Source of the DNA: Bacteroidetes bacterium GWF2_38_335
GTDB taxonomy: Bacteria; Bacteroidota; Bacteroidia; Bacteroidales; GWF2-38-335
Length of the DNA: 64,000 bases
Direction of reading: 5' to 3'
Assembly (NCBI GenBank): GCA_001769535.1
Contig: MEOH01000010.1
Coordinates: forward strand, 1 to 64,000
Part shown: positions 9,510 to 17,186 of the stretch, one piece after another
Position numbering within the stretch: the stretch's first letter is position 1
Layout: each line of letters starts with the position of its first letter
The notes under the pieces: model-generated
Databases searched by the model: none
What the model was told of the DNA's origin: nothing
Seen by the model: only the letters and a program-made list of their open reading frames with translations
Position numbers and translations under genes: made by a program

Positions 9510-9635
9510 GTTTGCTCATCAGAAATTAAGAACATTAATTAATCCTGAAGTATTCTGCTTCCGACTACCTGCCTCGACTTCTAACTCCGCTCACTCAAAT
9601 CAACAAAAATACTATGAACCAGAAACCCCAAACTT

Positions 9636-9675
9636 ATAACCCATAACCCATAACCCATAACCCATAACTAATAAC
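9636..9675. repeat. Perfect heptamer array ATAACCC directly beyond the lolA stop
   Basis: There are four perfect ATAACCC units (9636-9663), then ATAACTA and a partial unit running into the lolA stop codon (complement of 9676-9678). On the lolA mRNA this reads as GGGTTAT repeats with four GGG runs spaced by four bases, a pattern able to form a G-quadruplex (inference). Confidence 0.85.
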
Positions 9676-10320
9676 CTACCTCATATCATTCACAACCACA
9701 CCCGGATGATCAGATTTATTAAAGGTAAACATAGTGTCTTCCATGGGAAGGTCGGGAGTGAACCTCATGATTTCGAGGGTAGAGGTATTGCCGTCCTTGC
9801 CATAATAAACCACTGAAAAAATGTGGTATTTGGCTTTGTCAATTTTTAAAGTGACTTTGGTATAATTTTTTTCCTTATCAGTGGGAAACATATCAATTTC
9901 GTAAAGTTCGAGACCTTTTTCAAAAGATTCCTTCACGAATTTGTAGGTAAAACCTGATTCATACATGGTGAAAACCTTTGATGGGTCGAGGGTGCTTTCA
10001 TCGTTTTCATCGGGTTCGGTGATGTTCACCTCGGCTTCTTTCTTCATATGTGACCAGATGGTTTTTCCATCAAAATAAGTTGTTACGCCCATAAGGTTGA
10101 GCTTGTATTTTTTTCCTTTGATCCAGATCACACCTTGGGTTTTTTCATGTGTGCCTTCTTTTTCATTATCCAGAGAATAAATGAAGTCGGCTTTCATAGA
10201 AGTGTATGTCTTGTTTTTTGCAGATACTTTGTCAAGTATTGATTTTGATTTATCTGTTGTCTGGGCAGATAAAAAAGTGGCAAAAGCCAACAGTGCAATG
10301 ATTCCAAATATCTTTTTCAT
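9676..10320 (-). CDS. lolA: LolA-like outer-membrane lipoprotein carrier
   Basis: This 214-residue periplasmic protein has the signal peptide MKKIFGIIALLAFATFLSAQ. The body matches the LolA half-barrel: KSILDKVSAKNKTYTSMKA, DFIYSLDN, GVIWIKGKKYKLNLMG, TTYFDGKTIWSH. The C-terminal part carries the strand LEIMRFTPDLPMEDTMFTF. LolA carries lipoproteins from the inner membrane LolCDE exporter to the outer membrane. The start lies 11 bp after the ftsK stop; an ftsK-lolA pair is common in Bacteroidota. Bacteroidota lack an obvious LolB, and other LolA-like proteins exist in this phylum, so the exact cargo is not certain. The 3' end runs directly into a heptamer repeat array. Confidence 0.88.
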   Translation of the reverse strand: MKKIFGIIALLAFATFLSAQTTDKSKSILDKVSAKNKTYTSMKADFIYSLDNEKEGTHEKTQGVIWIKGKKYKLNLMGVTTYFDGKTIWSHMKKEAEVNITEPDENDESTLDPSKVFTMYESGFTYKFVKESFEKGLELYEIDMFPTDKEKNYTKVTLKIDKAKYHIFSVVYYGKDGNTSTLEIMRFTPDLPMEDTMFTFNKSDHPGVVVNDMR

Positions 10321-10331
10321 ATTACAAATAA

Positions 10332-12785
10332 TTACTGTTTATCCATGTTATTCAAAAACTGTTCCAAAGCGTATAAATCAGAGAATAAAACCTGACGGGC
10401 TTTTGAACCCTCGAACGGACCTACGATTCCGGCTGCCTCCAATTGATCAATAATTCTGCCGGCACGATTATATCCAATAGAAAATTTTCTCTGTATCAAA
10501 GAAGTTGATCCTTGCTGGTGAATTACCACTGCTCTGGCGGCATCTTCAAAAAGCTGATCCTTTTTGGAAAGGTCAACATCAGGAGATTCTCCGGCAGTTT
10601 CGCCAATATATTCGGGCAGTTCATAAGTGGTAGGATAGCCCTGTTGTGATCCGATATATTCGGTAATATTTTCAATTTCAGGTGTGTCAATAAATGCGCA
10701 TTGGATGCGGGTCATCTCTGATCCGTTTGACAGCAGCAGGTCACCTCGTCCGATTAGCTGATTGGCACCGGGGGTATCAAGTATGGTGCGGGAGTCAATC
10801 ATCGAGGCCACTTTAAATGCCATGCGCGCCGGGAAATTGGCTTTAATTACTCCGGTAATGATATTTGCCGAAGGTCTTTGTGTTGCAATGATCAGATGAA
10901 TTCCAACTGCACGTGCTTTTTGCGCTATACGGGCTATCGGAGTTTCTACTTCTTTGCCTACTTCCATGATAAGGTCTGCAAATTCATCAATAACTACAAC
11001 TATATAGGGCAAATATCTGTGTCCCTTGTCAGGATTGAGCCTTCTGCTGATAAACTTGGCATTATACTCCTTTATTTCCCTGACACTGGCGTTTTTCAGC
11101 AGTTCGTACCTGTTTTCCATCTCAATGACGAGTGAATTCAAGGTATTAATTACCTTATGGGTATCGGTAATGATCGGCTCTTCACAGTCAGGTATGGTGG
11201 CAATATAATGACGCGATAATTTAGAATAGAAGGAAAGCTCCACTTTTTTAGGGTCAACCATCACAAATTTCAGCTGAGATGGATGCTTCTTATATAATAA
11301 TGAGGTGAGAATTGCATTCAAACCAACCGATTTACCTTGACCGGTTGCCCCTGCAACCAGCAAATGCGGCATCTTGGCAAGGTCAAATACAAAGGTTTCG
11401 TTTGAAATTGTTTTGCCCATGGCTACCGGAAGGGCAAATTTTGATTCCTGAAATTTTGCAGAAGCGATAACCGATTTCATGGAAACGATTTCGGGTTTTG
11501 AATTGGGAACTTCAATTCCGATGGTTCCTTTGCCCGGAATGGGTGCAATGATACGTATTCCGAGAGCCGACAAGCTGAGGGCAATGTCATCTTCAAGGTT
11601 TTTAATCTTGGAAATCCTTACACCGGGTGCAGGTACAATTTCATATAGGGTGACGGTCGGACCAATGGTTGCTTTAATTTTGTCGATCTGAATTTTATAG
11701 TTATTCAGTGTTTCGACAATTTTATTTTTATTGGAAACCAGTTCTTCTTCGCTTACTTCTGTATTGTCAACGCGATGATCTACAAGCAGATCAAGCGGGG
11801 GAAATTTATATCTGGACAATTCGAGCGTCGGGTCATACTCCTCAATATCAACTTTAGATTCTTCGAAAACCTCTTCCGAAGTTTCTTTTTCAATGGTAAG
11901 TTCCACACCACCCGAGTCAATGACTTTAACGTCAGGTATATCTGCTTCGGGAGTTTCTGCAATATCTTCGTCGGATAAGGGTTCATAAGGAATATCATCT
12001 TCTGCCGGAGTTTCAGACAGTTCTTCTTCAGGATCTGTTTCATTATGAAGGTCGGTTACCAGAAAGTTTGACGATTCTTCTTCGGAGTTTTCTTCGTTTT
12101 CGGGGGTTTCATCTTTTTGCTGGTCGTCAGTCAGACTGACATCTTCAACCTCAGCAGTTTTTTCTTTTTTTGTGAAAAGATTATGAATGTAGTTTCTGAG
12201 TTTTTCAACCGCATTTTCAATTGAGAAAACATAGATGGCGGCAAGAGTGATAATCAGTATAAAACCTGTTCCGGCTTTCCCAATAAGTGAATTGATCCAC
12301 TGACTGACAAACAATCCGTGAGCCCCCCCTGCATTGGCATTCCATTTATAAGCAAAAAGGTAGCCCATGAAAACTGAAAACCAGATTGTTAGAATAACCG
12401 TAATTCTCGAAGTCCGTGAAAATTCAATAAGTTTTATCCCAACCAGTTTAAACCCATAAATGATAAACAGGAAAATAAATGAGAAAGCGGCAATCCCGAA
12501 AAGGTTATGAATAAAAAAGTTTGCAGCAAGAGCTCCTGCCTTTCCTGCCCAGTTATCCACATTAATATTCGGAGAAGAAATAAACTGGCCTAATCCAATA
12601 TCAAGCTTGCTTTGGTCATTTTTCCAGGTAAAGAGAAAGGAGATAAAAGCGAGCAGAAGAAAAAGTGAAAAAAACAGTATAACCAAACCAGAGATGAATT
12701 TAAAACGTTCATCTTTCCAGAATTTGCCGGGCAATTTAAACTGTGAAGATTCCTCTTCTTTTTTTTCTTTTTCTTTTGATGCCAT
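10332..12785 (-). CDS. ftsK: DNA translocase FtsK/SpoIIIE
   Basis: This 817-residue inner-membrane ATPase moves chromosome ends through the division septum and activates XerCD at dif. Four hydrophobic segments lie at about 30-55, 90-115, 128-150 and 168-188. They are followed by an acidic, Pro/Glu-rich linker (about 200-320) shorter than that of E. coli. The motor follows: alpha domain, Walker A GATGQGKSVGLN (about 477-488), Walker B YIVVVIDEFADLI (about 590) and the IATQRPS motif. The C-terminal gamma winged helix (about 745-805: KFSIGYNRAGRIIDQLEAAG) reads KOPS-type DNA signals. Length is normal for the phylum. A -7 element sits 27 bp upstream of the ATG, and lolA follows at 11 bp. Confidence 0.97.
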   Translation of the reverse strand: MASKEKEKKEEESSQFKLPGKFWKDERFKFISGLVILFFSLFLLLAFISFLFTWKNDQSKLDIGLGQFISSPNINVDNWAGKAGALAANFFIHNLFGIAAFSFIFLFIIYGFKLVGIKLIEFSRTSRITVILTIWFSVFMGYLFAYKWNANAGGAHGLFVSQWINSLIGKAGTGFILIITLAAIYVFSIENAVEKLRNYIHNLFTKKEKTAEVEDVSLTDDQQKDETPENEENSEEESSNFLVTDLHNETDPEEELSETPAEDDIPYEPLSDEDIAETPEADIPDVKVIDSGGVELTIEKETSEEVFEESKVDIEEYDPTLELSRYKFPPLDLLVDHRVDNTEVSEEELVSNKNKIVETLNNYKIQIDKIKATIGPTVTLYEIVPAPGVRISKIKNLEDDIALSLSALGIRIIAPIPGKGTIGIEVPNSKPEIVSMKSVIASAKFQESKFALPVAMGKTISNETFVFDLAKMPHLLVAGATGQGKSVGLNAILTSLLYKKHPSQLKFVMVDPKKVELSFYSKLSRHYIATIPDCEEPIITDTHKVINTLNSLVIEMENRYELLKNASVREIKEYNAKFISRRLNPDKGHRYLPYIVVVIDEFADLIMEVGKEVETPIARIAQKARAVGIHLIIATQRPSANIITGVIKANFPARMAFKVASMIDSRTILDTPGANQLIGRGDLLLSNGSEMTRIQCAFIDTPEIENITEYIGSQQGYPTTYELPEYIGETAGESPDVDLSKKDQLFEDAARAVVIHQQGSTSLIQRKFSIGYNRAGRIIDQLEAAGIVGPFEGSKARQVLFSDLYALEQFLNNMDKQ

Positions 12786-12811
12786 CAGAGGCGTTTCTAT
12801 AATAATTCAGC

Positions 12812-12819
12812 CAAAAGTA
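12812..12819 (-). promoter_or_regulatory. Bacteroidota -7 element of the ftsK-lolA promoter
   Basis: TACTTTTG on the minus strand matches TAnnTTTG exactly, 26 bp before the ftsK ATG and directly after the terminator at 12832-12860. No clear -33 TTTG was seen. Confidence 0.6.
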
Positions 12820-12831
12820 CTTATTAAATAA

Positions 12832-12860
12832 AAAAAATCCTCCGTGTTGGAGGATTTTTT
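12832..12860. terminator. Bidirectional terminator between ftsK and the secreted-protein pair
   Basis: Stem AAAAAATCCTCC / GGAGGATTTTTT (12832-12843 and 12849-12860) with a 5-nt loop. T-runs on both strands make it work in either direction. Its main job is to end the leftward transcript of 14268-12884. Confidence 0.9.
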
Positions 12861-12883
12861 ATTAAATATCTGTTGTTAGAAAG

Positions 12884-13558
12884 TTATTCTGCTCCGCCAC
12901 CAAACATCTGCATGGCTTCTTCTTTAGTAAGAATCTTATAATCAGCAGGAACGGTAAACTGAGTGTCTTTTACTTTTTCTTTTTTAACTTCGGATGCAGT
13001 AAATGTGGTAGTTACTCCATTGGCTTCCTGACTGTATTCCATCAGAACGCCTTTGATGCCGTTGAACTGACCTGACCAGTTAATGTCACCTACAGCAAGA
13101 TCTGTAGTGTAGAAAACTGTGAGTGTGCTTTCCTTGCCTTCTTCATCTGTTGAAGTAACTTCAGCTTTTTTACATTTATATCCTACAATTTCTTTTGTTT
13201 CGTCGAGTAATTTCACTTCAGTTTTTGGCATTTTGGCCATTTGCTCTTCATTTTCCTCTTTGGTTGATTTTAAAGCGAATTTCTGTCCCATCGCATCGAT
13301 CATAATAAGAACTTCTTTTGTGCCACCGTCTGAAACCACATATTGGTTAGCCATAGCGGTAAGAATTTCAATTCTGGTTTTTGATCCGCTGATAAATTGT
13401 TTCATTTCAGTTGGAGACATGGCTTTTGTTTGAGCATCCATTTCACCTTCATAAGAGATGGCGTATTTAATATATCCTGCAAAAGGTTTTTGTGCGTCAG
13501 CGTTATAAAAGAGAACTACTGCTGTTATCAGAAGCAGCATTTTTGAGATAGATTTCAT
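12884..13558 (-). CDS. Secreted protein of unknown function, DUF4412/GLPGLI-like
   Basis: This 224-residue protein has a signal peptide cut after NADAQ (about residue 22). The mature part is mostly beta (GYIKYAISYEGEMDAQTKAM, RIEILTAMANQYVVSDGG) and holds the block KEIVGYKCKKAEVTSTDEEG followed by LTVFYTTDLAVGDINW. This resembles the DUF4412/GLPGLI groups of Bacteroidota secreted proteins; no activity is known. It shares GYKCKKA, FYT-DL and GVLM-Y blocks in order with the upstream gene (13579-14268), from which it is separated by 20 bp, so the two are tandem duplicates in one operon. This copy is soluble in the periplasm or secreted; the partner is a lipoprotein. Confidence 0.75.
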   Translation of the reverse strand: MKSISKMLLLITAVVLFYNADAQKPFAGYIKYAISYEGEMDAQTKAMSPTEMKQFISGSKTRIEILTAMANQYVVSDGGTKEVLIMIDAMGQKFALKSTKEENEEQMAKMPKTEVKLLDETKEIVGYKCKKAEVTSTDEEGKESTLTVFYTTDLAVGDINWSGQFNGIKGVLMEYSQEANGVTTTFTASEVKKEKVKDTQFTVPADYKILTKEEAMQMFGGGAE

Positions 13559-13578
13559 AAAAATAATTTTAAGTGTTA

Positions 13579-14268
13579 TTATATCAAGGTATTAATAAAT
13601 TCTTGCAAATCTTCTTTGGAGACTTTTTCGAAATCATCGGGGACAAGGAATTCGACATCATCGATATTTTTCATTTCTACCTTAACGGCATTCATTACCA
13701 TAGGAATTCTCTGGAATGACATCTGATAGCTCATAAGAACACCTTTGATTTCCCTGAATGGATTGTTCCTGTTGGGATTTTCAATGGGCAAATCCTCAGT
13801 GTAAAATAATTCAATAGGCGGTATGGTATCATTTATGTATGCGATGGCTTTTTTACATTTATATCCTGCAATTTCTTTTGTCTCACCCTCTATATATTCA
13901 ATTTTCATGCCAGGAAATTCATCAAATCCAAATGCTTCATTACTTTCCAGTGATGTTTCAAAATGATATTTTTTACCCATAACCTTCAGCAGGGCGGAAT
14001 TAGTCTTTTTTGGGTAGTTAACAATACCCATCATTGTAAAAACGCCTCCCCATCCTTCAATCTTCTGACAAATGCTGTTGTCTTTGAATTTATAGATCAT
14101 TTCAACGGGAAGAAGGCTGATCAATGAATTTTCATCTTCAGTCTGAAGATATTTAATCTCATAAGTGATCACACCCTGTAAGATTTCCTTTTTCTTTTCT
14201 TCTGCCTTTTTCTCAGAGCAGGAAAAGAATACCAAGGAAACCACTGTCAATAAATAAATTATTCTCAT
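13579..14268 (-). CDS. Lipoprotein paralogue of the DUF4412-like neighbour
   Basis: The protein has 229 residues from the ATG at 14268; a TTG two codons earlier is also in frame but gives no better signal. The signal peptide ends in the lipobox VFFSC, so Cys is predicted to be lipidated and the protein anchored in a membrane facing the periplasm. It shares the KEIAGYKCKKAIAYI block, the IELFYTEDLPIENPN segment and GVLMSYQM with the next gene. This is the first gene of the pair, with a -7 element 31 bp upstream. No function is recognised. Confidence 0.75.
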   Translation of the reverse strand: MRIIYLLTVVSLVFFSCSEKKAEEKKKEILQGVITYEIKYLQTEDENSLISLLPVEMIYKFKDNSICQKIEGWGGVFTMMGIVNYPKKTNSALLKVMGKKYHFETSLESNEAFGFDEFPGMKIEYIEGETKEIAGYKCKKAIAYINDTIPPIELFYTEDLPIENPNRNNPFREIKGVLMSYQMSFQRIPMVMNAVKVEMKNIDDVEFLVPDDFEKVSKEDLQEFINTLI

Positions 14269-14298
14269 TATCAAATTTCAATCCCCAAATAATATGGA

Positions 14299-14306
14299 CA
14301 AAAATA
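14299..14306 (-). promoter_or_regulatory. -7 element before the DUF4412-like lipoprotein gene
   Basis: TATTTTTG on the minus strand matches TAnnTTTG, 30 bp before the ATG at 14268. No convincing -33 element is visible in this A/T-rich stretch. Confidence 0.5.
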
Positions 14307-14499
14307 AAAAAATATTTGATTTGAGACAGTATGAATGGATTTTATTTCACAAGTTTTTTTTAAAACATGTTGTTTTTTCATCAAATTTATTTTCGTTTCA
14401 TCTTTTGTAATTCAAATATAACGCGATTTCTATGCTGTTATTATTAGGAAATTCTGCTTTTATCATTACCCCACCTGGTTAACAAAAATTAACGAAACA

Positions 14500-14520
14500 A
14501 TATCCAACATCCAATATCAC
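14500..14520. repeat. Short degenerate heptamer tract (ATATCCA)
   Basis: ATATCCA, ACATCCA and ATATCAC stand in tandem, with further ATATCCA-like words up to about 14570. It belongs to the 433-bp non-coding stretch 14269-14701, which otherwise shows only AT-rich sequence and promoters at its two ends. Confidence 0.5.
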
Positions 14521-14667
14521 CACAGGCAAATAGCCATTATCCAGGTATCGCGAAGCAAATATCCAATTTCCTTTAATCAATTGAAAATATAATCATTATC
14601 TACAATACCTTTTTTCAGATTATGTCAAAATATAATAATAGAATATTTTAAAACAGAAAATTATTTT

Positions 14668-14675
14668 TAGATTTG
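14668..14675 (+). promoter_or_regulatory. -7 element of the arcC-OTC promoter
   Basis: TAGATTTG matches TAnnTTTG, 26 bp before the carbamate kinase ATG at 14702. Confidence 0.6.
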
Positions 14676-14701
14676 TGCCCTAACTAATAATTTGCAATTG
14701 T

Positions 14702-15643
14702 ATGAAAAAATTAGCAGTTGTTGCATTTGGAGGAAATGCCCTACTCAGAGCGAAACAGAAAGGAACCATTGATGAACAGGAATCAAATGTTTATGAAACA
14801 TGTGAAAATTTGTTGCCTTTGATCAAAAATGGTTATGACCTGGTTATAGGACATGGAAATGGTCCGCAGGTTGGAAATATTTTATTAAGCAATGCCGCAG
14901 GCGCAAAAGTTTATGGCCTGCCTGAAATGCCTTTAGATGTCTGCGGGGCCTATTCTCAGGGATTTATCGGCTACATCATTGAGCAACAGCTGAGAAATGT
15001 CCTTGAAAAAAACAATATGGAAAGGGATATTTTAACTCTTGTTACCGAAGTCCTTGTTGACAAAAATGACCCGGCTTTTACAAATCCAACTAAACCCATC
15101 GGTCCTTATTATACCGACGAAGAAGTGGAAGTTCTGAAAAAGAACACTACCGATACTTTTGCCAAAGACCCCAAAGGAAACGGCTGGAGAAAAGTAGTTG
15201 CATCACCTAAACCCATTAAAATCGGAAACCAGAAGTCCATCGAAAAACTGGCACGCGATGGTAACATTGTTGTGACCGTTGGCGGTGGCGGAATTCCTGT
15301 TTTCTACGTTGAACCCAATAAATTACAGGGTATTGATGCGGTAATTGATAAAGATCTTGCTTCTTCATTGCTTGCTTCACAAATTCATGCCGATGAGTTT
15401 TATATTCTTACCGATGTGCCCAATGTTTGCCTTAACTTTAACACACCTAATGAAGTCAGACTGGAAACCATCACCGTTGCTGAAGCCAAGAATTATCTTC
15501 AGGACAAACAGTTCACCGAAGGCAGTATGGCTCCGAAAGTTAGAGCTGCTGTTGCTTTTGTTGAGAACGGAGGTAAAGAATGTATCATCACTGAAGCTAA
15601 ACAACTAAGTAATCCAAAAGCCGGAACAAGAATTATAAAATAA
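14702..15643 (+). CDS. arcC: Carbamate kinase
   Basis: This 313-residue cytoplasmic enzyme is of usual length and catalyses carbamoyl phosphate + ADP to carbamate + ATP. It begins MKKLAVVAFGGNALL, the amino-acid-kinase nucleotide-binding start. Further family blocks are VIGHGNGPQVGNILL, the GWRKVVASPKP segment, VTVGGGGIPVF and DKDLASSLLA. It is followed 24 bp later by a carbamoyltransferase gene, so together they can turn a carbamoylated substrate such as citrulline into ATP. No arginine deiminase gene (arcA) or arginine/ornithine antiporter lies nearby. The promoter element is at 14668. The reaction is well supported; the physiological substrate of the pair is inferred. Confidence 0.96.
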   Translation: MKKLAVVAFGGNALLRAKQKGTIDEQESNVYETCENLLPLIKNGYDLVIGHGNGPQVGNILLSNAAGAKVYGLPEMPLDVCGAYSQGFIGYIIEQQLRNVLEKNNMERDILTLVTEVLVDKNDPAFTNPTKPIGPYYTDEEVEVLKKNTTDTFAKDPKGNGWRKVVASPKPIKIGNQKSIEKLARDGNIVVTVGGGGIPVFYVEPNKLQGIDAVIDKDLASSLLASQIHADEFYILTDVPNVCLNFNTPNEVRLETITVAEAKNYLQDKQFTEGSMAPKVRAAVAFVENGGKECIITEAKQLSNPKAGTRIIK

Positions 15644-15667
15644 ATATTAACCAAAAAAAAATAAGTT

Positions 15668-16672
15668 ATGCCTTTCAATTTAAGAAACAGACATTTTCTG
15701 AAAGAACTGGATTTTACCAAGGAAGAATTGGTATTTCTTTTGAAGCTTTCCAAAGATTTAAAAAACGCAAAGTATACCGGGACTGAACAGCCCCGTTTAG
15801 CAGGCAAAAACATTGCGCTGATTTTCGAAAAAGATTCAACCCGCACCCGTTGTGCTTTCGAGGTTGCTGCTCATGATCAGGGAGCTCATGTTACCTATCT
15901 TGGTCCCTCGGGCAGTCAGATGGGTCACAAAGAAACCGTTAAAGACACTGCCAGAGTATTGGGCAGAATGTATGATGGTATCGAATACCGTGGTTTTGGT
16001 CAGGAAATTGTTGAAGAACTTGCAAAATTTGCAGGTGTACCTGTATGGAACGGACTTACCAACGAGTGGCATCCCACCCAGATGATGGCTGATGTTCTTA
16101 CCATGATGGAACATTCCGATAACCCACTTGAAAAAATATCATACGCATACCTGGGTGATGCCCGTTTTAACATGGGACGTTCGCTTTTGGTTGTTGGTGC
16201 TATTTTAGGAATGGATGTACGCATTGGCGCTCCTAAAAAATTATGGCCGGATGCTGATCTCATCAAAACCTGCAAGGAAATTGCCAAAAAATCAGGTGCA
16301 CGCATAACCGTTACCGATGATCCTGCAGCTGCTGTAAAAGGCGTTGAGTTTATCCATACCGATGTTTGGGTATCCATGGGCGAACCCAAAGAAGTTTGGG
16401 CAGAACGCATTAAATTACTGAAACCCTATCAGATCAATGCTGCCATTATGAAGAAATCAGGAAATGCAAACGTTAAGTTTATGCATTGCTTACCTGCATT
16501 CCACAATGCTGATACCAAAGTTGGAAAACAGGTTTCTGAGGACTTCGGATTGAAAAACGGTATCGAAGTTACCGAAGAAGTATTTGAAAGCACAAGTTCT
16601 TTGGTATTCGATCAGGCCGAAAACCGCTTGCATACTATAAAGGCGGTTATGGTGGCTACACTTGGAGCATAA
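15668..16672 (+). CDS. Ornithine carbamoyltransferase
   Basis: This 334-residue enzyme interconverts ornithine + carbamoyl phosphate and citrulline + phosphate. The carbamoyl-phosphate loop [15 protein letters not shown] is at residues 53-67, HPTQMMAD at about 137, and the carbamoyl-binding HCLPAFH near 275. DVWVSMGEP supplies the SMG loop that binds ornithine. This matters because Bacteroidota arginine synthesis uses N-acyl-ornithine carbamoyltransferases that lack SMG. Pairing with carbamate kinase suggests the catabolic (ArcB) direction. It could instead act on another amine (putrescine, for example), but the SMG loop favours ornithine. A strong terminator follows 22 bp after the stop. Confidence 0.93.
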   Translation: MPFNLRNRHFLKELDFTKEELVFLLKLSKDLKNAKYTGTEQPRLAGKNIALIFEKDSTRTRCAFEVAAHDQGAHVTYLGPSGSQMGHKETVKDTARVLGRMYDGIEYRGFGQEIVEELAKFAGVPVWNGLTNEWHPTQMMADVLTMMEHSDNPLEKISYAYLGDARFNMGRSLLVVGAILGMDVRIGAPKKLWPDADLIKTCKEIAKKSGARITVTDDPAAAVKGVEFIHTDVWVSMGEPKEVWAERIKLLKPYQINAAIMKKSGNANVKFMHCLPAFHNADTKVGKQVSEDFGLKNGIEVTEEVFESTSSLVFDQAENRLHTIKAVMVATLGA

Positions 16673-16693
16673 ACTTTTTGACCATAATAATGT

Positions 16694-16722
16694 AAAAAAT
16701 CCCGTTTATAGCGGGATTTTTT
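16694..16722 (+). terminator. Terminator of the arcC-OTC operon
   Basis: Stem AAAAAATCCCG / CGGGATTTTTT (16694-16704 and 16712-16722), 7-nt loop, then more T. Symmetric A and T runs allow use in both directions. Confidence 0.92.
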
Positions 16723-16745
16723 TTGTTTCTTATTTTGATTAGGAG

Positions 16746-17001
16746 CGGTGCGCTGCACCTAACCGTCAGGCTAAGGTTTTTAAAAATTAAATATCGGTAA
16801 TTACAAAGAGATCCCTCACCGCTTTGGTGCGGTTCGGAATCTCAGATAACCATTTTGTTGCAAAATAAATCTGACGGTTAAGTGCTCTGCACCTTGATGG
16901 AATTTAATGAGTTGGTTATTTGGAAAATGCAAATATGGTGCAGAACACCATACCCTCTGTAGCATAAAATGCCAATGCAGACAACAAGGTGCAGCGCACC
17001 G
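16746..17001. repeat. 256-bp non-coding element with perfect 15-bp terminal inverted repeats
   Basis: The ends are CGGTGCGCTGCACCT (16746-16760) and its exact reverse complement at 16987-17001. Inside, AACCGTCAG (16761-16769) pairs with CTGACGGTT (16871-16879), and AGTGCTCTGCACC (about 16881-16893) partly pairs with GGTGCAGAACACC (about 16937-16949). No reading frame of note lies inside. This looks like a MITE or a complex palindromic element. It fills most of the 514-bp gap 16673-17186; the rest is AT-rich leader. Confidence 0.75.
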
Positions 17002-17134
17002 AACTTTAAAATAAAAAGTTACATATTTATTTTGTGCAATATTGATAATTAATTTACCTTTGATTTGAAATACAAATAAGGTGAATAATAGTAGCTTTGT
17101 TGAGAATAAAAGAAAATGATCAAAAAAAATAATA

Positions 17135-17157
17135 GATCAGTAAATTTGATCAGTAAA
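17135..17157 (+). promoter_or_regulatory. -7 element overlapped by a direct repeat
   Basis: TAAATTTG (17141-17148) matches TAnnTTTG, 38 bp before the next ATG. It is flanked by two exact copies of GATCAGTAAA (17135-17144 and 17148-17157) spaced 13 bp apart, with a partial copy GATCAAAA at 17118. Repeats across the -7 region suggest an operator (inference). Confidence 0.5.
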
Positions 17158-17186
17158 ACCGACTTTTTTTTGTTATTAATAGAATA

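Noticed and set aside
9636-9675. Possible CRISPR array or telomere
   Set aside because: Units are only 7 bp with no spacers, and the tract lies inside a chromosome-like gene context.
16000-16410. 136-codon frame on the minus strand within the OTC gene
   Set aside because: It is an antisense shadow of a well conserved enzyme and shows no family features.
16746-17001. Insertion sequence
   Set aside because: Terminal inverted repeats are present but no transposase frame lies inside, so at most it is a non-autonomous element.
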